Source of the DNA: Methylopila sp. 73B
Lineage (GTDB): Bacteria > Pseudomonadota > Alphaproteobacteria > Rhizobiales > Methylopilaceae
Direction: 5' to 3'
DNA: 64,000 nt
Assembly (NCBI RefSeq): GCF_000526315.1
Contig: NZ_JAFV01000001.1
Location: 1,984,001-2,048,000, forward strand
The notes under the pieces were generated by a model. The model saw only the letters and a list, made by a program, of their open reading frames with translations. It was not told the origin of the DNA and did no database searches. The translations under genes were made by a program, and so were the position numbers. Below, piece after piece: positions 8,205 through 16,284 of the stretch. Numbering within the stretch: the stretch's first letter is position 1; every line of letters begins with the position of its first letter.

Positions 8205-9454
8205 GCGAGCCGGCCCTGGTGCAGACCCTCGCCGTCGCCCGCCTCGGCCACCGCGGCGACGGCGTGGCGGAGACGCCCGAGGGCGCGGTGTTCGTCGGCC
8301 GCGCGCTCGGCGGCGAAACCGTCGAGGTCGAGCGCCGCGGCGAGCGGGGCCGGCTGCTGCGCGTGATCGAGGCCTCCCCCGACCGCGTCGCCGCGTACTG
8401 CCCCGAGGTTCCCCGCTGCGGCGGCTGCGCGATCCAGGAGCTCGCCCAGCCCGCGGCGCTCGCCTGGAAGCGCGGGCTGCTGATCGACGCGTTCCTGCGC
8501 GAAGGCCTCGACGTGGCGGACCGCGTGGGGCCGACGCTGGACGCCCACGGCGCCGGGCGCCGCCGCGCCACCTTCCACGCCCGCGCCGACGCCACGGGCC
8601 GAATCCATGTCGGGTTCGCGGAGGCGCGCAGCCACGCGATCACGCCGATCGCGGCCTGCCCGCTGCTCGCGCCCTCGCTCGCCCGCGCGCTTCCCGTCGC
8701 CCGCGCGGTCGCGGCCGCGCTGTCCTCCCGCAAGAAGCCGCTCGACATCGTGACCACGGGCACGAGCGGCGGGCTCGACATCGACGTCCGCGGCTCCGGC
8801 CCGCCGCCTGAGGCGCTGCGTCTCAGGCTCGTCGCGCTGGCCGAAAGCCTGGACCTCGCGCGGCTGGCGATCCATGGCGACGTGGTGGTCGAGCGCCGGC
8901 GGCCGGAGATCGCGATGGGCCGCGCGCTGGTGGCGCCGCCGCCGGGCGCCTTCCTGCAGGCGACCGCGGAGGGGGAGAACGTCCTCGCGGCGCTCGTGAC
9001 GGAGGCGGTCGGCAAGGCGAAGCGTGTGGCGGACCTGTTCTCGGGCGTCGGCACCTTCGCGTTCAGGCTCGCCGAGGCGGCCGAGGTTCACGCCGTCGAA
9101 AGCGGGCGCGAGGCGATCGCCGCGCTGGAGGCTGCGGCCCGCCGCGCCTCCGGGCTGAAGCGGGTGACGACCGAGGCGCGCGACCTGTTCCGGCGGCCCC
9201 TGCTGGCGGCGGAGCTCGCCCGCTTCGACGCCGTCGCGTTCGATCCGCCGCGGGCGGGCGCCGAGGCGCAGGCGCGCATGCTGGCGGAGTCGAAGGCGCC
9301 AAAGGTGATCGCGGTATCCTGCAGCGTGGCGACGCTCGCCCGCGACGCGGCGATCCTGGTCCGCGGCGGCTACGCGCTGGAACGCGTCACGCCGGTCGAC
9401 CAGTTCAGGCATTCCGCCCACGTCGAGGCGGTGGCGGTCTTCGTGCGCCGCTGA
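8201..9454 (+). CDS. Class I 23S rRNA (uracil-C5)-methyltransferase, RumA/RlmD-type
   Basis: A 417-residue m5U methyltransferase. A TRAM-like beta-barrel opens the protein, followed by an iron-sulfur cluster set C67-x5-C73-x2-C76 and C153 (AACPLL). The SAM-binding motif is VADLFSGVGTFAF, then AFDPPRAGAEAQ, the catalytic Cys in VSCSVATL (C374) and the general-base Glu in HVEAVAVF (E409). The family methylates uridines such as U1939 or U747 of 23S rRNA; which one cannot be read from this sequence. Translation is coupled to the preceding TlyA gene by a 4-base overlap. Its end abuts a terminator that serves the opposing gstI-like gene. Confidence 0.9.
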   Translation: MSEPALVQTLAVARLGHRGDGVAETPEGAVFVGRALGGETVEVERRGERGRLLRVIEASPDRVAAYCPEVPRCGGCAIQELAQPAALAWKRGLLIDAFLREGLDVADRVGPTLDAHGAGRRRATFHARADATGRIHVGFAEARSHAITPIAACPLLAPSLARALPVARAVAAALSSRKKPLDIVTTGTSGGLDIDVRGSGPPPEALRLRLVALAESLDLARLAIHGDVVVERRRPEIAMGRALVAPPPGAFLQATAEGENVLAALVTEAVGKAKRVADLFSGVGTFAFRLAEAAEVHAVESGREAIAALEAAARRASGLKRVTTEARDLFRRPLLAAELARFDAVAFDPPRAGAEAQARMLAESKAPKVIAVSCSVATLARDAAILVRGGYALERVTPVDQFRHSAHVEAVAVFVRR

Positions 9455-9463
9455 GGCGCCACG

Positions 9464-9495
9464 AAAAAGGGCCGAAACGCGTCAGCGCCGGCCCT
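9464..9495 (-). terminator. Intrinsic terminator for the gstI-like gene
   Basis: The stem AGGGCCG (9468-9474) pairs with CGGCCCT (9489-9495) around a 14-base loop. On the minus strand it is followed by five T residues (complement of 9464-9468). It sits 60 bp beyond the gstI-like stop and only 10 bp beyond the rlmD-type stop, so it also shields the two converging units. Confidence 0.7.
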
Positions 9496-9554
9496 CTTCA
9501 ATCGCGTCGTCGGTGGTGCGGATCCCGGCGCTTCGGCATCGGATCCGTCGCGGC

Positions 9555-9752
9555 CTAATTCGGCCTCACCCCTTTTGACTCCAGGATCGCTTCATCGTGA
9601 TACCAGGCGCCGGTCTGCACCACGGGCGCCTGGACGGCGGCGCGGATCTCGGCGGCGAACTGGGCCTTGCGGCGCGCGTCCGCGGACGCCATGCGGTTCT
9701 GGGGGAACGAATAGATCTTGGCCGTGGGCTGCGGGCTGTGAGCCGGGGTCAT
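9555..9752 (-). CDS. gstI: GstI-like small protein (DUF2735), putative GlnII translation inhibitor
   Basis: A 65-residue protein with the two DUF2735 hallmarks I recognise: an AKIYSFPQNR segment at residues 11-20 and GAWYHDEAI at 48-56. In Rhizobium leguminosarum a protein of similar size, GstI, is encoded divergently from glnII and was reported to repress GlnII synthesis at the translational level. The same arrangement occurs here: this gene points left and glnII points right, with 536 bp between the two starts. The start is supported by an AGGAAAGG-like ribosome site about eight bases upstream; an overlapping ATG five bases further runs into an immediate stop. A terminator follows. Identity as GstI is inferred from size, motif and position. 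Confidence 0.78.
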   Translation of the reverse strand: MTPAHSPQPTAKIYSFPQNRMASADARRKAQFAAEIRAAVQAPVVQTGAWYHDEAILESKGVRPN

Positions 9753-10175
9753 CGCATCAACCTTTCCTCTAGCGTCAGGAGCCCTCAGGCTCAGGTCGTC
9801 TTGATATGGGAAGTGTGCGTAGTTTTTGATCTGTTTGCCTAGTAAAAAAGCAGAAGTTGGCTAAACTATCAGCATGCCCGGTTCGACCGCGCCTTTCGCG
9901 ACGCTGCGCACGCCCAGCGCGCATGCACATTAGGCAGGCGCTCGTCATGCGACGCCGAGGGTTGACAGCGCGCCGCCCGAGTCGTTCCGGCGCCCGGACG
10001 CTCAGCCTTGCCAGCGGTCCGGCGGCGCGCCGATCCGCTCTTTAAGAGACTGATTTCAAGTCGGGTTCGACGCGGCCGACCAACCCTCGACGACGCCGAA
10101 GGCTGTCCTCACGCTCCGGAGACATAGGGCGTGGGCGCGATCGAACCAGCGGCGCGCCCGCGGGCGCCTCGGCAA
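9753..10175. other. gstI-glnII divergent intergenic region
   Basis: No gene is convincing in this 423-bp stretch, which must carry the gstI-like promoter on the left and upstream activator sites for glnII on the right. A TGCGC / GCGCA inverted repeat (9905-9909 and 9918-9922) is the only dyad resembling an NtrC-type site, and the match is weak. AT-rich DNA around 9815-9880 is a likely promoter area. An open frame at 9857-10045 has no start signal or recognisable product and is not called. Confidence 0.45.
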
Positions 10176-10192
10176 CTGGCATGTTTACTGCT
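10176..10192 (+). promoter_or_regulatory. Sigma-54 (RpoN) promoter of glnII
   Basis: The sequence CTGGCATGTTTACTGCT matches the sigma-54 consensus CTGGCACGNNNNTTGCW with the invariant GG (-24) and GC (-12) at the required spacing. Transcription should start near 10202-10203, leaving a leader of about 87 bases before the glnII ATG. Rhizobial glnII genes are known to depend on RpoN and NtrC. The element overlaps a spurious in-frame ATG at 10181, which argues against that start. Confidence 0.72.
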
Positions 10193-10204
10193 TTGGAAGG
10201 GTGC

Positions 10205-10282
10205 GGTCGTCGACGCTCGCGTCGGCGGGCGACCGGCCGCGCCGAGATTCTGAACCCCTCGCGTCATACGCTTTCTGAGAGG
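10205..10282 (+). promoter_or_regulatory. Structured glnII leader, possible translational control element
   Basis: Two hairpins can form in the predicted leader. The first pairs CGACG (10211-10215) with CGTCG (10220-10224) inside GGTCG/CGACC (10205-10209, 10230-10234). The second pairs GCGT (10261-10264) with ACGC (10268-10271), and CCTC (10257-10260) could pair with the ribosome-site bases GAGG (10279-10282), hiding the site. This fits translational repression by a GstI-like factor, but that is inference. Confidence 0.4.
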
Positions 10283-10288
10283 CTCGAA

Positions 10289-11329
10289 ATGACGAAGTTT
10301 AAGCTCGAGTACATCTGGCTCGACGGCTACACCCCGGTGCCGAACCTCCGCGGCAAGACCCAGATCAAGGAGTTCGACTCCTTCCCGACTCTCGAGCAGC
10401 TGCCGCTTTGGGGCTTCGACGGCTCGTCCACGCTGCAGGCCGAGGGCCACAGCTCCGACTGCGTGCTGAAGCCCGTCGCGGTCTACCCGGATCCGGCCCG
10501 CACCAACGGCGCGCTCGTGCTGTGCGAAGTCATGATGCCCGACGGCGTCACGCCGCACTCCACCAACAAGCGCGCCACCATCCTTGACGACGAAGGCGCC
10601 TGGTTCGGCTTCGAGCAGGAATACTTCTTCTACCAGAACGGCCGTCCGCTCGGCTTCCCGGAGCAGGGCTACCCGGCCCCGCAGGGTCCTTACTACTGCG
10701 GCGTCGGCTACGCGGCCGCGGGCGGCATCGCGCGCGAGATCGTCGAGGAGCATCTCGACCAGTGCCTCGCGGCCGGCATCAACCACGAAGGCATCAACGC
10801 GGAAGTCGCGAAGGGCCAGTGGGAGTTCCAGATCTTCGGCAAGGGCTCCAAGAAGGCCGCCGACGAGATGTGGATGGCGCGCTACCTGCTGCAGCGCCTG
10901 ACCGAGAAGTACGAGATCGACATCGAGTATCACTGCAAGCCGCTGGGCGACACCGACTGGAACGGCTCGGGCATGCACTGCAACTTCTCGACCGAGCACC
11001 TGCGCACGGTCGGCGGCAAGGACTACTTCGAGGCGCTGATGGCGGCCTTCGACAAGAACCTGATGGACCACATCGCCGTCTACGGCCCGGACAACGACAA
11101 GCGTCTGACCGGCAAGCACGAGACCGCGCCGTGGAACAAGTTCTCCTACGGCGTCGCCGACCGCGGCGCGTCGATCCGCGTGCCGCACTCCTTCGTCAAG
11201 AACGACTACAAGGGCTATCTTGAGGACCGCCGCCCGAACTCGCAGGGCGACCCCTACCAGATCGCTTCGCAGGTGCTGAAGACGATCTCGGAAGTCCCGA
11301 CCGCCAAGTCGGCCGCCGCCGCGGCCTGA
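10289..11329 (+). CDS. glnII: Glutamine synthetase II (eukaryotic type)
   Basis: A 346-residue glutamine synthetase of the short GSII class found in plants, animals, rhizobia and some actinobacteria. It makes glutamine from glutamate, ammonia and ATP. The beta-grasp motif WGFDGSSTLQ (41-50), the metal-binding GFEQEYFFYQNG (107-118), the ammonia/ATP-site segment DTDWNGSGMHCNFS and the arginine-rich RGASIRVPHSF are all present. Unlike GlnA, GSII lacks the adenylylation Tyr loop, so control is at expression. The ATG at 10289 follows a GAGAGG ribosome site; an ATG at 10181 lies inside the sigma-54 promoter and is rejected. The gene has a sigma-54-type promoter, a divergent gstI-like partner and its own terminator. 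Confidence 0.97.
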   Translation: MTKFKLEYIWLDGYTPVPNLRGKTQIKEFDSFPTLEQLPLWGFDGSSTLQAEGHSSDCVLKPVAVYPDPARTNGALVLCEVMMPDGVTPHSTNKRATILDDEGAWFGFEQEYFFYQNGRPLGFPEQGYPAPQGPYYCGVGYAAAGGIAREIVEEHLDQCLAAGINHEGINAEVAKGQWEFQIFGKGSKKAADEMWMARYLLQRLTEKYEIDIEYHCKPLGDTDWNGSGMHCNFSTEHLRTVGGKDYFEALMAAFDKNLMDHIAVYGPDNDKRLTGKHETAPWNKFSYGVADRGASIRVPHSFVKNDYKGYLEDRRPNSQGDPYQIASQVLKTISEVPTAKSAAAAA

Positions 11330-11378
11330 TCGGCTCCGGCCGGGGCGTCAGCGTCCCGGCCTGACCCTCCGCTCTTCA

Positions 11379-11409
11379 GAACGCCGACGGGCCCGTCCCG
11401 TCGGCGTTC
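11379..11409 (+). terminator. glnII terminator hairpin
   Basis: A perfect 13-bp stem, GAACGCCGACGGG (11379-11391) and its complement (11397-11409), closes a 5-base loop 50 bp after the glnII stop. The T run on the plus strand is poor, but the stem is very stable. Confidence 0.75.
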
Positions 11410-11498
11410 GTCGTTCTGGGGTGAATGGAGAGCCGCGGCCGGGCCGTCGCGACCCGACCAGCAAGGACATCGAGGTCTGGATACGCACTTAGCGCAGG

Positions 11499-11618
11499 TG
11501 CGTGCTTCGAGACGCCCGCCAGGGCGGGCTCCTCAGCATGAGGAGGTTCGAGCTCCGAGACGCAAAGCCGCCTCATGGCTCGAGGAGCCGACCGACGGTC
11601 GGCGTCTCGAGGCACGCA
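11499..11618. repeat. Intergenic palindromic repeat, copy 2
   Basis: TGCGTGCTTCGAGACGCC at 11499-11516 and its complement with one mismatch at 11601-11618 bound a 120-bp element with CTCCTCAGCATGAGGAGG inside. It matches copy 1 at 546-663 in arms, size and core. With the next element it fills most of the 443-bp gap 11330-11772, in which I see no gene. Confidence 0.8.
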
Positions 11619-11663
11619 ATCCCGCGGAGATCGTTCCCGTGGCGCCAAAGCGGCTCCGCCGTC

Positions 11664-11750
11664 GGCCCGGGCTTGTCCCGGGGCCCATAGCCCCGCCGTT
11701 CGAGATCGTTCTGCGCCGTCGGAGTGATGGATTCCGGGACCAGCCCGGAA
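11664..11750. repeat. Pair of CCCGGGCTTGTCCCGG-type hairpins
   Basis: Two short palindromes lie in tandem: GGCCCGGG-CTTGT-CCCGGGGCC (11664-11685) and TTCCGGG-ACCAG-CCCGGAA (11732-11750). The same kind of dyad occurs at 27301-27330. They follow the stop of the leftward phosphatase gene by 23 bp and may end its transcription. Confidence 0.6.
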
Positions 11751-11772
11751 TGACGCTGGGGCTCGTCGCCGC

Positions 11773-12357
11773 TTAAGACGTCCAGCGCCAGCCGGCGTCG
11801 TCGAACACGATCGCACGGCCCTGCACGATCGCCATGTCGGGCACGGCCGCGCGGTCGACGCCGCCCCGCAGCGCCAGCAGCACGCGCGAGACGCCGCCGT
11901 GGGCGACGAGCACGGTCGGCGCGTCAAGGCCGTCGACGGCTTCGGCGACCCGCAGCGAAAGGTCGGCGTAGCTCTCGCCCTCGGGCGGGCGGAAATCCCA
12001 GATGGTCTTGGCGCGGCGGGCGACGCTCGCCGGATCGCGGCGCTTGAGCTCTCGAAACGTCGCGCCCTCCCAGGCCCCGAACGACAGCTCCTTCAGGCGG
12101 CCATCGCGGTCGAAGGCGTCGGGGTCGAGCCCGAGAACGGCGCGCAGGCGCTGCATGGTCTCGGAGGCGCGCGACAGCGGGCTCGCGACGAAACGGTAGC
12201 CGGCGGCGTCGCCGAGCGCCGCCTTCAGCGTGCGCCCGACGGCGTCCGCCTGGTCGCGGCCGCGGCCGTTCAGCGGAATGTCGGTCTGGCCCTGCAGCCG
12301 CCCCTCGGCGTTCCAGTCGGTCTCGCCGTGGCGAACGACGACGAGCGGCGCCCTCAC
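11773..12357 (-). CDS. Histidine phosphatase family protein (phosphoglycerate-mutase-like)
   Basis: A 194-residue member of the histidine phosphatase superfamily. The catalytic signature VVVRHGETDW begins at residue 6, with the phospho-accepting His at 10. LQGQTDIPLNGRGR, SPLSRASETM and VLVAHGGVSR complete the pattern, the last giving the second catalytic His. The start is a GTG whose first bases overlap the fabI TGA (GTGA, 4 bases), so it is translated as the second gene of a fabI operon. A longer reading into fabI has no family match. Related enzymes act on phosphoglycerate, sugar phosphates or cobalamin precursors; the substrate is not readable from sequence. Confidence 0.85.
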   Translation of the reverse strand: MRAPLVVVRHGETDWNAEGRLQGQTDIPLNGRGRDQADAVGRTLKAALGDAAGYRFVASPLSRASETMQRLRAVLGLDPDAFDRDGRLKELSFGAWEGATFRELKRRDPASVARRAKTIWDFRPPEGESYADLSLRVAEAVDGLDAPTVLVAHGGVSRVLLALRGGVDRAAVPDMAIVQGRAIVFDDAGWRWTS

Positions 12358-13169
12358 CCCGCGACCGACATGTCCGGGGCGTCGGGGTTCTTCATGCCGA
12401 CGATGTGGTAGCCCGCATCCACATGATGCACCTCGCCGGTGACGCCGCGGCCCATGTCGGACAACAGGTAAAGCGCGGAGTCGCCCACCTCTTCGATCGA
12501 GACCGTGCGGCGCAGCGGGGCGTTGTACTCGTTCCACTTCAGGATGTAGCGGAAGTCGCCGATGCCGGAGGCCGCCAGCGTCTTGATCGGGCCGGCCGAG
12601 ATCGCGTTGACGCGGATGCCGCCCGGGCCGAGGTCGGCCGCGAGGTAGCGCACGGAGGCCTCGAGCGCGGCCTTCGCGACGCCCATGACGTTGTAGTGCG
12701 GCATCCACTTCTCGGCGCCGTAGTAGGTCAGCGTCAGGATCGAGCCGCCGTTCCCCATCAGCTTCTCCGCCCGCTGCGCGACGGCGGTGAGCGAGTAGCA
12801 GGAGATGAACATGGTCTTGTGGAAGTTCTCGGCGGTGGTCTCGACGTAGCGGCCGTCGAGTTGGTCCTTGTCCGAGAAGGCGATGGCGTGGACCACGAAG
12901 TCGAGCCCGCCCATCAGCTCGCCGGTCTTCTCGAACACCGCGTCGATGCTTGCAGGGTCGGTCACGTCGCAGTGGCCGACGACATGGGCGTCCAGCTCCG
13001 CCGCAAGCGGCTCCACGCGCTTCTTCAGCGCGTCGCCCTGGTAGGTAAAGGCGAGCTTGGCGCCGGCCTTGGCCGCGGCCTTGGCGATCCCCCAGGCGAT
13101 GGAGCGGTTGTTCGCGACGCCCATCACGAGGCCTCGCTTGCCGGCCATCAAGCCTTGGACATCGGTCAT
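12354..13169 (-). CDS. fabI: Enoyl-[acyl-carrier-protein] reductase (NADH), FabI
   Basis: A 271-residue SDR-fold enzyme that reduces trans-2-enoyl-ACP in the last step of each fatty-acid elongation cycle. The NADH-binding segment KRGLVMGVANNRSIAWGIA is the FabI form of the glycine motif. The catalytic pair is Y159 and K166 in HYNVMGVAK. The C-terminal region SGIGDFRYILKWNEYNAPLR is the substrate-binding loop. The ATG at 13169 was preferred over an upstream in-frame ATG because family members begin with a short M-x-x-GLMxGKRG leader, as here. A histidine phosphatase gene is coupled downstream. The fabI gene is divergent from a DUF1348 gene. Confidence 0.96.
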   Translation of the reverse strand: MTDVQGLMAGKRGLVMGVANNRSIAWGIAKAAAKAGAKLAFTYQGDALKKRVEPLAAELDAHVVGHCDVTDPASIDAVFEKTGELMGGLDFVVHAIAFSDKDQLDGRYVETTAENFHKTMFISCYSLTAVAQRAEKLMGNGGSILTLTYYGAEKWMPHYNVMGVAKAALEASVRYLAADLGPGGIRVNAISAGPIKTLAASGIGDFRYILKWNEYNAPLRRTVSIEEVGDSALYLLSDMGRGVTGEVHHVDAGYHIVGMKNPDAPDMSVAG

Positions 13170-13368
13170 GAAAACACCCTCACAGCGCGCGTTATCGCGG
13201 AATTGGCCCGCTATGGCATAGGGCCTCAAGGCCTTCAAGCCGCCGAGGCCGCCCGTTCATCACAGCGCGTTTCATTCCGCCCCGCTCGCACCGGCCCAGG
13301 CGCGTTGACGGACGTCCGGCCGCATGGTGCGCTGCACCCTACACACACGCAAACGCCGGGGAGATCCG

Positions 13369-13839
13369 ATGAGCGACACGCGTCCGCCGTTGCCGCCGTT
13401 CACCTTCGAAACCGCAACCCTGAAGGCCCGCAAGGCGGAAGACGCCTGGAACACCCACGATCCCGAAAAGGTGTCGCTCGCCTACACCGAGGACAGCACT
13501 TGGCGGAACCGCTCGGACTTCTTCACTGGTCGCCCCGCGATCGTCGCGTTCCTGACGCGCAAGTGGGCGAAGGAGCTGGACTACCGCCTGATCAAGGAGC
13601 TGTGGGCCTTCCACGACAACCGTATCGCGGTCCGCTTCCAATACGAATGGCATGACGCCGCCGGCGACTGGTTCCGCTCCTACGGCAACGAGCAGTGGGA
13701 GTTCGACGAGCGCGGCCTGATGCGCCGCCGCGAGGCGAGCATCAACGACGTCGTGATCAGGGAAAGCCAGCGCAAGTTCCTGTGGCCCAAGGGCCCGCGC
13801 CCGGAGGACTTTCCCGGGCTGACGGAGCTTGGGCTGTAA
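13369..13839 (+). CDS. DUF1348 / NTF2-like family protein
   Basis: A 156-residue protein of the DUF1348 family, which adopts an NTF2/SnoaL-like cone fold. Characteristic segments are [42 protein letters not shown] and [20 protein letters not shown]. The family is widespread in proteobacteria but has no established function; members may bind small hydrophobic molecules. The ATG at 13369 follows a GGGGAGA ribosome site and is favoured over an upstream ATG at 13324. No signal peptide is present. It converges with the CbpA-type gene after a 46-bp gap and is divergent from fabI, so it is probably a single-gene unit. Confidence 0.88.
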   Translation: MSDTRPPLPPFTFETATLKARKAEDAWNTHDPEKVSLAYTEDSTWRNRSDFFTGRPAIVAFLTRKWAKELDYRLIKELWAFHDNRIAVRFQYEWHDAAGDWFRSYGNEQWEFDERGLMRRREASINDVVIRESQRKFLWPKGPRPEDFPGLTELGL

Positions 13840-13885
13840 GAAGGCGAGCGGCGGGCTTAGAGCCGCCGCTCGCCTTCGGCGCGCC

Positions 13886-14839
13886 TCAGCCGCGCGGATC
13901 GTAGGGCGCCTCGTCGCGCAGGCGCCTGGCAAGCTCGTCGAGCTTCGGGTCGCCGCCCGGCGGCAGGGCGATGCGGAGCTCCACCAGCAGGTCGCCCGCG
14001 GACCCGTCGGCGCCGATGCCCTTGCCGCGCAGCCGCAGCGTGCGGCCGCCGTCGGAGCCGGCCGGGACCTTGAGCTCCACCGCGCCGTCGAGCGTCGGCA
14101 CCCGCACCTTGGCGCCCAGCACCGCCTCGTAGAGCGCGACCGGAACCTCGACGCGCACGTCGCGGCCCTCGGCGCGGAACTGCGGGTCGGGCGCGATGCG
14201 CACCCGCACCAGCGCGTCGCCCGGCGCGCCGCCGAGCCCGCTCGCCTGGCCCTGGCCCTTGAGGCGGATCGATTTGCCGTCCTCGATGCCGGCCGGCACC
14301 GAGACCTCGAGCTCCTTGCCGGTGGGGAGCCTGACGCGGCGCTTGGCGCCCCGGGCCCACTCGCGGAAGGGCACGACGATCTCCGCCGTCACGTCCTCGC
14401 CGCGCGGCGGCTCGCCGCCGAAGCCGGCGCCCCCACGCGGTCGCCGGCCGCCGAAGGCGCCAAGTATGTCCTCGAAGATGTCCTCGTTCCCCGCCCCGCC
14501 GCCGAAGCCTCGGCGCGCGCCGCCGAACGGCGAGCCGCCCAGGTCGAACTCGAAATGCGCGCCGCGGGGGCCGGCGCCCGGGCGCGCGGAGGCGCCCTCG
14601 AACCCGCGGAACCGCGGCTTGCCCTCGGCGTCGATCTCGCCGCGGTCGAACTGGCCGCGCTTGTTCTCGTCGGACAGCAGCTCGTAGGCCGAGCTGATCT
14701 CGGCGAAGCGTTCCTTCGCTTTGGGATCGTCGGGCCGCTGGTCCGGATGCCAGGTCTTCGCGAGCTTGCGGAAGGCCTTCTTGATGTCGGCGGACGTCGC
14801 CGAGCGCGTCACGCCGAGCACGTCATAGGGATCGCGCAT
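13886..14839 (-). CDS. DnaJ-class co-chaperone, CbpA type
   Basis: A 317-residue type II J-protein. The J-domain starts at residue 3 (DPYDVLGVTRSA) with the HPD tripeptide at 31-33, required to stimulate DnaK. A Gly/Phe-rich region covers about 75-145, and there is no zinc-finger domain. The C-terminal half is a DnaJ_C substrate-binding domain (VEVPVALYEAVLGAKVRVPT). This architecture is that of CbpA, a curved-DNA-binding DnaJ homologue. ATG 14839 is chosen because homologues begin MRDPY; a GTG at 14854 in frame is possible. Neither has a clear ribosome site. No cbpM-like modulator gene is adjacent. Confidence 0.88.
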   Translation of the reverse strand: MRDPYDVLGVTRSATSADIKKAFRKLAKTWHPDQRPDDPKAKERFAEISSAYELLSDENKRGQFDRGEIDAEGKPRFRGFEGASARPGAGPRGAHFEFDLGGSPFGGARRGFGGGAGNEDIFEDILGAFGGRRPRGGAGFGGEPPRGEDVTAEIVVPFREWARGAKRRVRLPTGKELEVSVPAGIEDGKSIRLKGQGQASGLGGAPGDALVRVRIAPDPQFRAEGRDVRVEVPVALYEAVLGAKVRVPTLDGAVELKVPAGSDGGRTLRLRGKGIGADGSAGDLLVELRIALPPGGDPKLDELARRLRDEAPYDPRG

Positions 14840-14952
14840 CGGGTCGTTCGTCACCGTCGTTGATGTTGGGCGCGCCGCCGTTGAGAGACGCGGCGCGTGT
14901 CGCCCTCAATGTGGATCGGCTGTGACTGGAATGCAACAGTGAGTGCGTGCGA

Positions 14953-15618
14953 TCAGAGCGAGCGGCTCGCGGTGGTGCGGATCGCCACCGCTTCCCAGTA
15001 GCCCGCCGCCGTGCGGCAGGCCGTGCCCTCGAGACGCTGCTCGTGGCCGCTCGCGCTGTGGCTCGCGACGAAGGGCCGGCAGGTCGCGCCGTTGGCGTTG
15101 CTGACGGCGGCCGCGGCGACGAAGGAGCCGTAGGAGCCGCTGTCGGGGTTCGCCCAGGGAACGGAGGCGTTGACGGCGTCGGCCGTCATGGCGAGGCCAA
15201 GCGCGCCGCGGGCGTAGCCCCAGTCCGAGGCGGTCAGCCCGGGCGGGGTCGCAGAGGGCTCGACGGCGGAGGCGGCGGGCGCATAGGCCGCAGGCTTCGG
15301 CGCCTCCGACGGCGCGGCCGAGGCGACGCCCGGCGGCGGCGCGAGCGGGGCCGAGGTGACGGCGCTCTTCGCCTCGCCTTCGTATTTGAAGTCGTCGGAC
15401 TGCCGCTCGGCGGCGGGGCGGCGGATGCTGCCGGTCTTCAATTCGTCCGCGTCGGAGCCGAACAGCGGATAGGACACGCTGCAGCCGCCCACGAGCAGGG
15501 CGAGGCCGAACGCCGCGACGACGCCGCCCCCGCGGCGGAGCGCCGCTCGCGACGGGCCGGCGGCTCGTGTAGACCGTTCGCTGTCGGACAAACGCTGATA
15601 CAGGCTACGCATCCGCAC
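14953..15618 (-). CDS. RT0821/Lpp0805 family surface lipoprotein
   Basis: A 221-residue predicted lipoprotein. After a basic N-terminus (to about residue 30) comes a hydrophobic stretch ending in the lipobox LLVGGC, so the mature protein would be lipidated on that Cys. The middle (about 60-130) is Pro/Ala-rich and probably extended. The C-terminal 80 residues hold the conserved core: [22 protein letters not shown] and [15 protein letters not shown], with two Cys that could form a disulfide. The family is called RT0821/Lpp0805 surface protein and has no known activity. The GTG at 15618 has a GGAG site seven bases upstream; an in-frame ATG at 15612 is the alternative. It is divergent from pdxH. 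Confidence 0.8.
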   Translation of the reverse strand: MRMRSLYQRLSDSERSTRAAGPSRAALRRGGGVVAAFGLALLVGGCSVSYPLFGSDADELKTGSIRRPAAERQSDDFKYEGEAKSAVTSAPLAPPPGVASAAPSEAPKPAAYAPAASAVEPSATPPGLTASDWGYARGALGLAMTADAVNASVPWANPDSGSYGSFVAAAAVSNANGATCRPFVASHSASGHEQRLEGTACRTAAGYWEAVAIRTTASRSL

Positions 15619-15665
15619 TCGTAAACTCCGTGATCACGATACGAACTGAACGGCAGGAGCGGTTA

Positions 15666-16265
15666 ATGTCGAGTGACTTCCACGCCACAGACGATCCTTT
15701 CCAGGCGTTCGACGCCTGGATGGCGGAGGCCGTCGCCGCGGAGATCAACGATCCCAACGCCATGGCGCTCGCGACCGTGGACGCGGACGGCCTGCCGGAC
15801 GTGCGGGTGGTGTTGCTGAACGGCCTCGATCGGCGCGGCTTCGTGTTCTACACCAACCTCGGCAGCGCCAAGGGCCGCGAGTTGACGGCCCAGCCGAAGG
15901 CGGCGGCGGTGTTTCACTGGAAGTCGCTGCGGCGGCAGATTCGCATCCGCGGCCCGGTCGAGCGCGTGACCGAGGCCGAGGCCGACGCCTACTTCGCCAC
16001 AAGGCCGCGGCTGAGCCGGATCGGCGCCTGGGCGTCCCGCCAGTCGGCGCCGTTGGCCTCCCGCCAGGAGCTTGAGGACGCCGTCGCCGCCTTCGAGACG
16101 CGGTTCGAGGGCGAGGAGCCGCCGCGCCCGCCGCACTGGACGGGCTTCCGCATCGTCCCCATGTCGATCGAGTTCTGGCAGGATATGCCGTTCCGCCTGC
16201 ACGACCGCGCAACCTTCGCGGCGCAGCCGGACGGCTCCTGGACCCGCACCCGCCTCTACCCGTGA
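15666..16265 (+). CDS. pdxH: Pyridoxamine 5'-phosphate oxidase
   Basis: A 199-residue FMN enzyme that oxidises pyridoxine or pyridoxamine 5'-phosphate to pyridoxal 5'-phosphate. Diagnostic parts are [34 protein letters not shown] (FMN binding), [30 protein letters not shown] and the C-terminal RLHDRATF...WTRTRLYP. The length is a little shorter than E. coli PdxH, in line with alphaproteobacterial forms that lack the N-terminal tail. The ATG at 15666 has an AGGAG site eight bases upstream. The SDR gene follows 19 bp later and is probably co-transcribed. Confidence 0.95.
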   Translation: MSSDFHATDDPFQAFDAWMAEAVAAEINDPNAMALATVDADGLPDVRVVLLNGLDRRGFVFYTNLGSAKGRELTAQPKAAAVFHWKSLRRQIRIRGPVERVTEAEADAYFATRPRLSRIGAWASRQSAPLASRQELEDAVAAFETRFEGEEPPRPPHWTGFRIVPMSIEFWQDMPFRLHDRATFAAQPDGSWTRTRLYP

Positions 16266-16284
16266 CCCCCGCGCAGGATCAGCG

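Noticed and set aside
9857-10045. 62-residue open frame in the gstI-glnII gap
   Set aside because: Arg-rich composition, no ribosome site and no family match in a region expected to be regulatory.
9880-10070. tRNA-like GGTTCGA segments in the gstI-glnII gap
   Set aside because: No acceptor stem, anticodon loop or D-arm can be assembled around them.
10181-10288. N-terminal extension of glnII from ATG 10181
   Set aside because: The ATG lies inside the sigma-54 promoter and the extra 36 residues match no glutamine synthetase; the start at 10289 has a ribosome site and the family N-terminus.
10109-11188. 359-residue open frame antisense to glnII
   Set aside because: It is the shadow of a GC-rich coding strand: composition is Arg/Val/Asp biased, and it has no start signal or recognisable domain.
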